Source: Granulosicoccus antarcticus IMCC3135
GTDB lineage: Bacteria > Pseudomonadota > Gammaproteobacteria > Granulosicoccales > Granulosicoccaceae
Length of the DNA stretch: 64,000 bases
NCBI RefSeq assembly: GCF_002215215.1
Contig: NZ_CP018632.1
Coordinates: 4,212,501-4,276,500, forward strand
Reading direction: 5' to 3'
Shown one piece after another: positions 57,236 to 64,000 of this stretch; within the stretch, counting starts at the first letter, position 1; the number at the start of each line of letters is the position of its first letter. The translations under genes and the position numbers were made by a program. The notes under the pieces were generated by a model. The model saw only the letters and a list, made by a program, of their open reading frames with translations, was not told the DNA's origin and searched no databases.

Positions 57236-58129
57236 ATGAAATCAGAAAGGCGAGGCGGTAAATCATTCAGAAACATGGCTGCCAAAATTGCGGCCATTCC
57301 CATGGTTGTAACAGCCACAGTTGTTTTTCTGGGCTGCTCAATCTGGACCATCGTCTACTCGTTTACCGGCTCCAGGCTGCTGCCAAAACTCAAATGGGTA
57401 GGATTGGATCAGTATGAACGCCTGTGGGGAAGCCGACGGTGGCTGATCTCCATCGAAAATCTCGCAATCTACGGCATTCTTGCCCTGACCCTCTCCCTGC
57501 TCATCGGCTTCATGCTGGCCGCCTTGCTGGATCAGAAAATACGATTCGAAAATACATTCCGCTCGATCCTATTGTATCCCTTCGCGCTAAGCTTCATCGT
57601 GACAGGCCTGGTCTGGCAATGGATTCTGAATCCTGAATTCGGCGTGCAGAATATCGTACGCTCTCTGGGTTTCGAGAACTTCACGTTCGACCCTCTCTAC
57701 GATGCCAACATCGTCATCTATGGCATTCTTATCGCAGCCTTGTGGCAAAGCACCGGACTTGTAATGTGTCTGATGCTGGCGGGACTGCGAAGTATTGATG
57801 AGGATATCTGGAAAGCATCACGTGTTGATGGTATTCCAGCCTGGAAGACCTACCTTTTCATTGTCATTCCCATGATGCGGCCCGTGTTCATCACAACGTT
57901 GGTCATCATTACATCCGGCATCATAAAACTCTACGACCTGGTTGTTGCCCAGACCGGTGGCGGTCCGGGCCTGGCCTCTGAGGTACCCGCCAAATACGTC
58001 TACGACATGATGTTCCTCAGCCAGAACCTGGGCCAGGGCTTCGCAGCCTCGACAATGATGTTGGTGGCAGTTGTCGTCATCATCATACCGTGGGCCTACC
58101 TGGAATTCGGAGGCAAGAAACATGGCTGA
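57236..58129 (+). CDS. CUT1 ABC sugar transporter permease 1
   Basis: 297 residues with six membrane segments. The MalF-type block KWVGLDQYERLW follows TM1. The cytoplasmic EAA-like loop that docks the ATPase reads DEDIWKASRVDGIPAWKTYLFIVIPMM, with the conserved Gly. It pairs with the next gene's product to form the membrane channel. The downstream permease starts inside its last codons (8-bp overlap). Confidence 0.93.
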   Translation: MKSERRGGKSFRNMAAKIAAIPMVVTATVVFLGCSIWTIVYSFTGSRLLPKLKWVGLDQYERLWGSRRWLISIENLAIYGILALTLSLLIGFMLAALLDQKIRFENTFRSILLYPFALSFIVTGLVWQWILNPEFGVQNIVRSLGFENFTFDPLYDANIVIYGILIAALWQSTGLVMCLMLAGLRSIDEDIWKASRVDGIPAWKTYLFIVIPMMRPVFITTLVIITSGIIKLYDLVVAQTGGGPGLASEVPAKYVYDMMFLSQNLGQGFAASTMMLVAVVVIIIPWAYLEFGGKKHG

Positions 58130-59042
58130 TCATCCAGCAATCAGTGTGGTTTCTCAGGATCTGTCAGGACCACAAGGCCCCCGTCCTCGCCGTCTGCTCT
58201 CGTCTCGAAACATCATCATCTACGGCACTTTGATACTGGTCTCCCTCTACTACCTGTTACCGCTCTATGTCATGGTAGTGACCTCACTCAAGGGCATGCC
58301 TGAAATTCGCCTGGGCAATATCTTCTCACCACCGGTCGAAATCACCTTCGAACCCTGGGTTAAAGCCTGGTCAAGCGCGTGTACCGGACTCAACTGCGAT
58401 GGCTTGTCACGCGGCTTCTGGAACTCGGTACAGATTCTTGTACCCTCCACATTGCTGTCAATCGCAATAGCCTCTGTCAATGGCTACGCGCTGGTCAACT
58501 GGCGTTTTCGTGGTGCCAACGTTTTCTTCACGATTCTGATTGTCGGAGCCTTCATTCCTTATCAGGTCATGATCTACCCCATCGTCATTCTGCTTCGCGA
58601 GATGGGTCTCTACGGCTCGCTTACAGGGCTTGTGCTGGTTCACTCAGTGTTTGGCATGCCCATACTGACACTACTGTTCCGTAACTACTTCAGCTCGATA
58701 CCCGCAGAGCTTTTCAAGGCGGCTCGTGTCGATGGTGCCGGCTTCTGGCGCATCTACTTCATGATCATGTTGCCAATGTCACTGCCCATCTTTGTCGTCG
58801 CGATGATATTGCAGATCACCGGTATCTGGAACGACTTCCTGCTTGGCGTTATCTACACACGTCCGGAGAACTACCCCATGACTGTTCAGCTCAACAATAT
58901 CGTCAACTCTGTCCAGGGAGTGAAGGAATACAACGTGAATATGGCCGCCACCTTGCTGACCGGTGCCGTACCGTTGGTCATCTACTTTATTTCCGGAAAA
59001 CTTTTCGTACGTGGAATCGCCGCCGGCGCGGTAAAGGGTTGA
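58122..59042 (+). CDS. CUT1 ABC sugar transporter permease 2
   Basis: 306 residues from the ATG at 58122 (MADHPAIS), which has GGAGGC upstream; a longer frame from 58071 lies entirely within permease 1 and is unlikely. MalG-type features are LYYLLPLYVMVVTSLK after TM1 and the EAA loop PAELFKAARVDGAGFWRIYFMIMLPMSLP. It ends 4 bp before the ATPase gene. Confidence 0.93.
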   Translation: MADHPAISVVSQDLSGPQGPRPRRLLSSRNIIIYGTLILVSLYYLLPLYVMVVTSLKGMPEIRLGNIFSPPVEITFEPWVKAWSSACTGLNCDGLSRGFWNSVQILVPSTLLSIAIASVNGYALVNWRFRGANVFFTILIVGAFIPYQVMIYPIVILLREMGLYGSLTGLVLVHSVFGMPILTLLFRNYFSSIPAELFKAARVDGAGFWRIYFMIMLPMSLPIFVVAMILQITGIWNDFLLGVIYTRPENYPMTVQLNNIVNSVQGVKEYNVNMAATLLTGAVPLVIYFISGKLFVRGIAAGAVKG

Positions 59043-59046
59043 CCTT

Positions 59047-60123
59047 ATGAGCTCAGTTGAAATCAAGGGTCTCGACCTGCAATTTGCCTCCATAAAGGTA
59101 TTGCAGAACTTGAACCTGACTATTCCCAAAGGCGAGTTTCTGGTCTTGCTCGGCTCATCCGGTTGCGGCAAGTCGACATTGCTCAATTGCATTGCCGGAT
59201 TATTGGAGCCCACTGCCGGCCAGATTTTCATCAACGGCAAGAACGTCACCTGGTCCGAACCATCGGAGCGAGGCATTGGCATGGTTTTTCAGTCCTACGC
59301 GCTGTACCCACAGATGAGTGTTGAGGGTAATCTGACATTCGGCTTGCGCAACGCGCGAATGCCCAGGCAAGAGATTGCCAAACGAGTCAAACGTGCCGCC
59401 GAAGTGCTGCAAATTGAACCACTGCTGAAAAGAAAACCAGCCGCACTTTCCGGCGGGCAACGTCAACGAGTTGCAATCGGGCGAGCATTGGTGCGTGACG
59501 TGGAAGTCTTTCTCTTCGACGAACCCTTGTCCAACCTGGATGCAAAGTTGAGGGCTGATTTGAGAGTGGAGATCAAACGTCTGCACCAACAGTTGGAAAA
59601 CACCATGATCTACGTCACCCACGATCAGATTGAAGCCATGACCCTGGCAGATAGAATCGCCATCATGAAGGGCGGAAAAATCATGCAATTGGGATCGCCC
59701 AACGAAATCTATAACCGCCCTCTCAATCGATATGTTGCCGACTTTATCGGCTCACCCTCAATGAATTTCATTGAAGGCACTATCAAGGAGGGCACTTTTA
59801 AAAAAGGCGACATGATGGTGCCATTGAACAAGTATGAGTTCTCCACAGAGAGAGCATCGCAAAGCGCTGCCACCCTGGGTATCAGGCCAGAGCATATAGT
59901 CACCGGTGATCAGGCTCATGGCATGCCATTCAGTACAAGCGTTGAAATAGAACTGGTCGAGCCTACGGGTTCGGACACGCTGGTTTATGCGCAACTGGAA
60001 GGCACAGCGTTTCGTATCCGTATGGATGGCCAGGCAAAAGTCAGGCCTCGGGAGAAAATAACCATCGGCATTGATTCGGCGCGTGCCTCCTTATTCGATT
60101 CTTCCACTGAATTGCGCCTGTAG
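59047..60123 (+). CDS. CUT1 ABC sugar transporter ATPase (MsmK/UgpC-type)
   Basis: 358 residues. Walker A GSSGCGKST, Q-loop VFQSYALYPQ, signature LSGGQRQRVAIGRALVR, Walker B VFLFDEPLSNLDAKLR and the H-loop YVTHDQIEAMTLADRI are all present. The C-terminal regulatory TOBE-type beta domain (about 240-358, IRPEHIV onward) marks it as the CUT1 kind that can interact with regulatory proteins. It powers the two adjacent permeases. Confidence 0.95.
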   Translation: MSSVEIKGLDLQFASIKVLQNLNLTIPKGEFLVLLGSSGCGKSTLLNCIAGLLEPTAGQIFINGKNVTWSEPSERGIGMVFQSYALYPQMSVEGNLTFGLRNARMPRQEIAKRVKRAAEVLQIEPLLKRKPAALSGGQRQRVAIGRALVRDVEVFLFDEPLSNLDAKLRADLRVEIKRLHQQLENTMIYVTHDQIEAMTLADRIAIMKGGKIMQLGSPNEIYNRPLNRYVADFIGSPSMNFIEGTIKEGTFKKGDMMVPLNKYEFSTERASQSAATLGIRPEHIVTGDQAHGMPFSTSVEIELVEPTGSDTLVYAQLEGTAFRIRMDGQAKVRPREKITIGIDSARASLFDSSTELRL

Positions 60124-60191
60124 CAAAACCCACCAATAACAAGCAGAAAACCTGCACACCTCCACTTCGGAAAATCACCCACTGGACTCCA

Positions 60192-60935
60192 ATGAAGCCA
60201 ATTGCCTATCAGCTCTACTCTTCACGTAATCACGACCTTGATAGTACGCTGAGCATGCTCGCACGCCTGGGTATCACAGAACTCGAAGGCTATGCCCCGC
60301 TCTACCAGGACATCAATGCAACACGCAACCGGCTGGACAAGAATCAGCTGACCATGCCCACCGGGCACTTCGCCATCGAACAGGTCGAGTCCGATCCGAC
60401 AGGCTGCATCGCAATTGCTCGTTCGCTGGGTCTGGAAAGTATCATTGTGCCTTTCCTGACCCCGGATCAACGCCCTGTTGATGCCGCTGGCTGGCAACAG
60501 CTTGCAACAAGAGTCACCGAGATGGGCAAGCCGGTGCGTGACGCCGGACTGGGGTTTGGCTGGCATAACCATGATTTTGAATTCCTCCCCCTCGACGATG
60601 GCACGCTGCCGATTGAATATCTGCTTGAAGCCGCGCCGCAAATTGAGCTGGAACTGGATCTTGCCTGGGTTCATGTTGCCGGCCAGAACCCTGTCAATTG
60701 GATCAAGCGATTGACTGGACAGATTCTGGCCGTTCACCTCAAGGATTGCGCACCTGAGGGTGAGAATCTTGACGAGGACGGCTGGGCTGATGTGGGCTAT
60801 GGCATCATGGACTGGGAAGTAATCGCTGCCGCATTGAAACTTGCCAAGGTGCCACGCTTCATCATCGAACACGATAACCCCTCCGATCCGGAGCGATTTG
60901 CTCGTCGTTCCCTGGCAACTGTTGAAGGCCTGTAG
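60192..60935 (+). CDS. sugar phosphate isomerase/epimerase (TIM barrel)
   Basis: 247 residues of the xylose-isomerase-like TIM-barrel family. Metal and substrate blocks are GFGWHNHDFEF, IELELDLAWVHVAG, ILAVHLKDCAPEG and FIIEHDNPSDP, supplying the Glu/Asp/His ligands. It probably isomerises or epimerises the imported sugar or a keto-sugar intermediate. It lies 3 bp before the Gfo/Idh/MocA dehydrogenase gene, a common pair in inositol and sugar catabolism. The substrate is not determinable. Confidence 0.88.
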   Translation: MKPIAYQLYSSRNHDLDSTLSMLARLGITELEGYAPLYQDINATRNRLDKNQLTMPTGHFAIEQVESDPTGCIAIARSLGLESIIVPFLTPDQRPVDAAGWQQLATRVTEMGKPVRDAGLGFGWHNHDFEFLPLDDGTLPIEYLLEAAPQIELELDLAWVHVAGQNPVNWIKRLTGQILAVHLKDCAPEGENLDEDGWADVGYGIMDWEVIAAALKLAKVPRFIIEHDNPSDPERFARRSLATVEGL

Positions 60936-60938
60936 GTT

Positions 60939-62105
60939 ATGAAAAGCAAGAACTCATTGAGCGTCGGCATTATTGGTTGTGGCAACATTTCAACCACGTA
61001 TCTGACGCTCGCACCGCTATTCAAGTCTATAGAGGTCAAGGCCGTTGCTGATATCGACCTATCAGCAGCACAACTGCGTGCCACTGAATACGGGGTCCGT
61101 GCGCAATCGGTAGACGAACTGCTGGCAGCACATGATATCGATGTGATCGTCAACCTGACCATCCCATCCGCCCATTTTTCAGTGACTCGACGCATCCTGC
61201 AAGCTGGCAAACATGCCTATTCTGAAAAGCCGCTGGTATTGACTCTGGAAGAAGGCAAAGAACTGCGAGAACTGGCCGACTCGCTTGGTTTGAGCATCGG
61301 TTCGGCGCCAGATACTTTCCTGGGCGCATCTCACCAACTGGCAAGATCAGCGGTGGATCGAGGTCTGATGGGCTCGATCACCGGTGGCACCTGCCATTTC
61401 ATGACTCCCGGAATGGAAGACTGGCACCCCAACCCGGATTTCTTCTATCGTCCAGGCGCAGGCCCCGTACTTGATATGGGCCCCTACTACCTCACCAACC
61501 TGGTTCAACTCATCGGACCAGCACGAACGGTTTCAGCCATGGCATCAACCGGCTTCCAGCACCGCACCATTGGCAATGGTCCGCGCGAGGGTGAAGTCAT
61601 CGATGTGGAGATTCCAACGAATACCCATGCCCTCATAGAATTCAATAGCGGAGCTGTCATCACTTTTGGCGCAAGCTGGGATGTTCGAACGCATCGTCAT
61701 AGCTTGATTGAGCTGTACGGGACTGACGCAACGCTCTATATTCCCGACCCTAATTTCTTTGGCGGCGACGTCGAACTTGCCCGCAGCAACGATTGGTGCG
61801 AGGTTTTGCCAGAGCCGGGGCATCCTTTCGGTAAACAAACCATGGAAGACAGCAACGGGGTTGCTCGTGCCAACTATCGCTGTGCAGGACTAGCCGACAT
61901 GGCAGATGCCATCATCAATGGGCGTAAACATCGCTGCAACATGGATGTTGCCTTGCACGTTGTTGACATTCTCACCTCAATCGAGCGCTCTGCAGCGACA
62001 CGGCAATGGGTCGATATGACAACAAGCTGTGAACGACCTGAGGCGCTCTCACCTGAACAGGCACAGGCGATGCTGGACCCTGACGCCCGCCTGCCTTCGA
62101 TGTAA
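60939..62105 (+). CDS. Gfo/Idh/MocA-family NAD(P)-dependent sugar dehydrogenase
   Basis: 388 residues. The Rossmann motif VGIIGCGNIS is at the N-terminus, and ADIDLSAAQLRATEYG follows. The catalytic-lysine block HAYSEKPLVLTLEEGKELRELAD is at about 92-115. The C-terminal domain has DMGPYYLTNLVQLIGPA. It oxidises or reduces a sugar, inositol or related compound using a nicotinamide cofactor. It is the last gene of the sugar operon and converges on the NsrR-like gene with only 6 bp between them. Confidence 0.92.
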   Translation: MKSKNSLSVGIIGCGNISTTYLTLAPLFKSIEVKAVADIDLSAAQLRATEYGVRAQSVDELLAAHDIDVIVNLTIPSAHFSVTRRILQAGKHAYSEKPLVLTLEEGKELRELADSLGLSIGSAPDTFLGASHQLARSAVDRGLMGSITGGTCHFMTPGMEDWHPNPDFFYRPGAGPVLDMGPYYLTNLVQLIGPARTVSAMASTGFQHRTIGNGPREGEVIDVEIPTNTHALIEFNSGAVITFGASWDVRTHRHSLIELYGTDATLYIPDPNFFGGDVELARSNDWCEVLPEPGHPFGKQTMEDSNGVARANYRCAGLADMADAIINGRKHRCNMDVALHVVDILTSIERSAATRQWVDMTTSCERPEALSPEQAQAMLDPDARLPSM

Positions 62106-62111
62106 GTCGCA

Positions 62112-62549
62112 TCAACTCCTGGGCTGATAGGTCAGCGGAAACATGCGCTTGGGTCCAATGGCCATATCGGCCAGAGTATAACGATCCAGCGTATCCAGAA
62201 AGGCATTGGTCGCCGCAATCAGCGGCGCCGGCAACGCACAGATTGGCGTGATCGGACAGGTATTCACAGGCCGCAAACACTCGACGACGGCAAAATCGGG
62301 CTCCATCAGGCGCACGACATCCCCCAGTGGTATCTCGCCCGTCTCCTTGCCCAGCCGCAGACCGCCTGAGCGACCCCGTATAGCGACCAGCAAACCAGCG
62401 CGTGTCAGGGCATTTACAACCTTCATCGTCGTACTTCTGGAAATGCCATAAAATTCGACCACCTCCTCGATTCGAAACAAGGCGCCTTCTTTTTCAGCGG
62501 CATAGATCAAGACACGAAAAGCGATATCACTGGCATCGGTCAAGCGCAT
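62112..62549 (-). CDS. nsrR: NsrR-like Rrf2-family nitric-oxide-sensing repressor
   Basis: 145 residues. The winged helix reads LTDASDIAFRVLIYAAEKEG and ISRSTTMKVVNALTRAGLLVAIRGRSGGLRL. Three cysteines (Cys91, Cys98, Cys104) in ECLRPVNTCPITPIC match the iron-sulfur cluster ligands of NsrR, which nitric oxide damages to relieve repression. The end FLDTLDRYTLADM is typical. It is divergent from hmp, its classic target. Spacing between the first two cysteines is two residues longer than in E. coli NsrR. Confidence 0.9.
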   Translation of the reverse strand: MRLTDASDIAFRVLIYAAEKEGALFRIEEVVEFYGISRSTTMKVVNALTRAGLLVAIRGRSGGLRLGKETGEIPLGDVVRLMEPDFAVVECLRPVNTCPITPICALPAPLIAATNAFLDTLDRYTLADMAIGPKRMFPLTYQPRS

Positions 62550-62616
62550 AAGACAGGTCGTCCAGTCGGGTTTTTAGCTGCAACAGCATAAGAGTTTATA
62601 TTAAAGAGTCTTTTGA

Positions 62617-62660
62617 CATGTATCATTTAATCATTCACTATACATGCTACTGACATGTAT
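62617..62660. promoter_or_regulatory. candidate NsrR operator region between nsrR and hmp
   Basis: Three copies of the half-site CATGTAT: 62617-62623, its inverse ATACATG at 62640-62646, and again 62654-62660 directly before the hmp ribosome site. The third reads ACATGTATCTT, near the half-site ATGCATTT-type motif known for NsrR. Protein binding is inferred. Confidence 0.55.
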
Positions 62661-62681
62661 CTTTATTGAAGAGGAATCCCG

Positions 62682-63869
62682 ATGTCAACATTGTCCGAAT
62701 CCACCATCGAAATCGTCAGCGCCACCGTGCCGGCTCTTGAACAGCATGGCGAGGCTATTGTGGCCCGCATGTATGGACGACTCCTGGCTGACGCTGGCAT
62801 TCGCGCCTTCTTCAATATGTCGCACCAAACCGGCAACTCACCTCAGCACAAGGCTTTGACAGGCGCTATCCTGGCCTACGCTCGGCATATCCGGGAACCA
62901 CAGGTATTGGCTGCCACTATTGAGCGTATCGCCCAGAAGCACGTTGCTCTGAAGATCGAACCACCCCATTACGAAGCTGTGGGAGGCGCCTTGCTGGCGG
63001 CCATCAGCGATGTTCTCGGAGAGGCTGCAAGCGAAGAGGTGCTGACAGCCTGGGGCGAGGCGTACTGGTTTCTGGCCAACGTTCTCATCGATCGTGAAAA
63101 AGATCTCTACCAGGATCAGGCAGAAGCTCCAGGTGGCTGGTCTGGTTGGCGTAAATTCGTCATTGCTGAAAAGCATGAAGAAACGGCAGAGATCACCTCA
63201 TTTATTCTGCGCCCGGAAGACGGTGCTCCCGTGCTTCGGCACAAGCCGGGTCAGTATCTGAGTTTTCTGATCGACACAGGAGATGCTGATACCGGGCCTG
63301 TGCGACGCACCTACTCCATCTCATCAGCACCCAATGGCAGCACCTATCGCATCACGGTAAAACGTGAAGCGCAGGGCAAGGTTTCAGGCTGGCTGCATAA
63401 TGTCGCCCAGCAGGGCACCATTCTGGATGTCGGTGCTCCTGCTGGCGAATTCTTTCTGGATCCGGCACAAAAATCCGAGATCGTCCTGTTATCGGGTGGT
63501 GTCGGCCTTACGCCCATGATCTCCATGCTGGAGGCTAATGGCGACGGAGCTCTGCCCATCACCTACGTCCACGCAGCACGCAGCCGGGCCCACCATGCCA
63601 TGAAAGAGGTGTCCAGTCGCTTGGCAACCAACACAGCCAACTTCTATGAAGAGCCAGATGGCGAACAGATATCAGACGAAGCTGCCTCTATTACGGGTCG
63701 CGTCGATACCAGCTGGCTTGCGGCAAACACCAGCCCCAAAACAGCCGATTACTACGTCTGTGGCCCCTCAGGATTCATGAAGGCGACCATCAGTGGTCTG
63801 CGATCATTGGGTGTTAGTGATGATCGTCTGCATTACGAATTTTTCGGCCCTGCCTCCGAAGCTTTGTAG
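62682..63869 (+). CDS. hmp: flavohemoglobin, nitric oxide dioxygenase
   Basis: 395 residues, normal length. The globin domain (about 1-138) has distal Tyr31 and the proximal heme His87 in IAQKHVALKI, with a conserved Glu later (WGEAYWFLANVLI). The FAD domain carries RRTYSIS, and the NAD domain has LLSGGVGLTPMISML and the terminal YVCGPSGFM and HYEFFGPA. It converts nitric oxide plus oxygen to nitrate in the cytoplasm. A GAGGAA ribosome site precedes the ATG. It is divergent from the NsrR-like repressor across a region with repeated half-sites. Confidence 0.97.
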   Translation: MSTLSESTIEIVSATVPALEQHGEAIVARMYGRLLADAGIRAFFNMSHQTGNSPQHKALTGAILAYARHIREPQVLAATIERIAQKHVALKIEPPHYEAVGGALLAAISDVLGEAASEEVLTAWGEAYWFLANVLIDREKDLYQDQAEAPGGWSGWRKFVIAEKHEETAEITSFILRPEDGAPVLRHKPGQYLSFLIDTGDADTGPVRRTYSISSAPNGSTYRITVKREAQGKVSGWLHNVAQQGTILDVGAPAGEFFLDPAQKSEIVLLSGGVGLTPMISMLEANGDGALPITYVHAARSRAHHAMKEVSSRLATNTANFYEEPDGEQISDEAASITGRVDTSWLAANTSPKTADYYVCGPSGFMKATISGLRSLGVSDDRLHYEFFGPASEAL

Positions 63870-63900
63870 AACGTTTCAGTTCAAGTCGTATTCCAGACCC

Positions 63901-63928
63901 GTTGCAGCAGAGCTTATTCTGCTGCAAC
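63901..63928. repeat. 11-bp inverted repeat between convergent genes
   Basis: GTTGCAGCAGA / TCTGCTGCAAC with a 6-nt loop spans the stop codon of the right-edge gene, 31 bp after hmp. No T run follows on either strand, so it may be a Rho-aided or bidirectional end structure rather than a classical terminator. Confidence 0.55.
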
Positions 63929-64000
63929 CATCTCCAGATCGTAAACCAGAATGCCAGCAGCACCGCCTTCGGCTGCCTCTACCAGCCTGGCCCCGGCACG
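63914..64000 (-). CDS. C-terminus of an unidentified protein
   Basis: Open from the right edge to a TAA at 63916-63914, giving 28 residues ending GILVYDLEMVAAE. The codon pattern (Ala/Gly/Glu-rich, helix then strand) looks genuinely coding, but too little is present to name a family. It converges on hmp. Confidence 0.5.
   Translation of the reverse strand, partial: RAGARLVEAAEGGAAGILVYDLEMVAAE

Noticed and set aside
63901-63928. Classical Rho-independent terminator for hmp
   Set aside because: The stem is strong but has no T run on either side and overlaps the coding end of the convergent gene, so it is listed only as an inverted repeat.

Overview
The window looks like a stretch of chromosome from a free-living, probably marine or halophilic, gammaproteobacterium with moderately GC-rich DNA. 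The lipoate ligase, YaeQ, AqpZ and NsrR/Hmp proteins resemble gammaproteobacterial versions. The many sugar and organic-acid uptake systems suit an aquatic heterotroph such as a Granulosicoccus-like lineage, but that placement is a guess. I saw no tRNA, rRNA, CRISPR array or complete insertion sequence.

Region by region. 0-11.6 kb is housekeeping and single-gene cargo: the end of a gamma-butyrobetaine-hydroxylase-like gene, aquaporin aqpZ, a gamma-glutamyltransferase-like hydrolase, a two-gene operon pairing a di-heme cytochrome c peroxidase lipoprotein with a chemoreceptor, a GH114 lipoprotein, yaeQ, a chalcone-isomerase-like/DUF3833 pair, and a BaiN/HI0933-type flavoprotein. 11.6-16.6 kb is a minus-strand catabolic operon (GntR regulator, enolase-superfamily dehydratase, tripartite tricarboxylate transporter TctC-B-A) preceded by two identical 12-bp palindromes. 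16.7-18.0 kb holds a Bcr/CflA-type efflux pump.

18.0-46.3 kb is the centrepiece: six minus-strand genes packed with 4-8 bp overlaps or an 8-bp gap. In transcription order they encode a GAF-domain/HlyD adaptor, a PqqD-like/M50 protease/HlyD membrane protein, a shortened SecA-like ATPase, a periplasmic adaptor, a 6182-residue surface-type protein, and a sensor diguanylate cyclase/phosphodiesterase. The giant protein has a LEPR-XLL-like N-terminus, two DUF4347 domains, LamG and C-type-lectin-like modules, 21 tandem 93-residue repeats and a C-terminal hydrophobic segment. It has neither a classical signal peptide nor RTX repeats. The operon reads as a dedicated export and maturation machine for one enormous adhesin-like protein, with c-di-GMP control attached. 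It is the best candidate here for an undescribed system.

46.3-50.4 kb is an iron-responsive zone: decayed fragments of a di-heme oxidoreductase and probably of an iron ABC permease, three Fur-box-like sites (two inside a duplicated promoter segment), lipoate ligase lplA and an ABC exporter. 50.4-51.7 kb is a copper-type cluster (CopZ-like chaperone, DUF411 lipoprotein, small unknown protein) behind a CueR-type promoter. 51.7-54.6 kb has a heme/[2Fe-2S]/adenylate-cyclase fusion divergent from a lone tyrosine recombinase. 54.7-62.1 kb is a LacI-controlled sugar operon (CUT1 ABC transporter, sugar-phosphate isomerase/epimerase, Gfo/Idh/MocA dehydrogenase). 62.1-63.9 kb is a nitric-oxide defence pair (NsrR-like repressor and flavohemoglobin Hmp, divergently arranged). 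The last 87 bases hold the C-terminus of an unidentified minus-strand gene.
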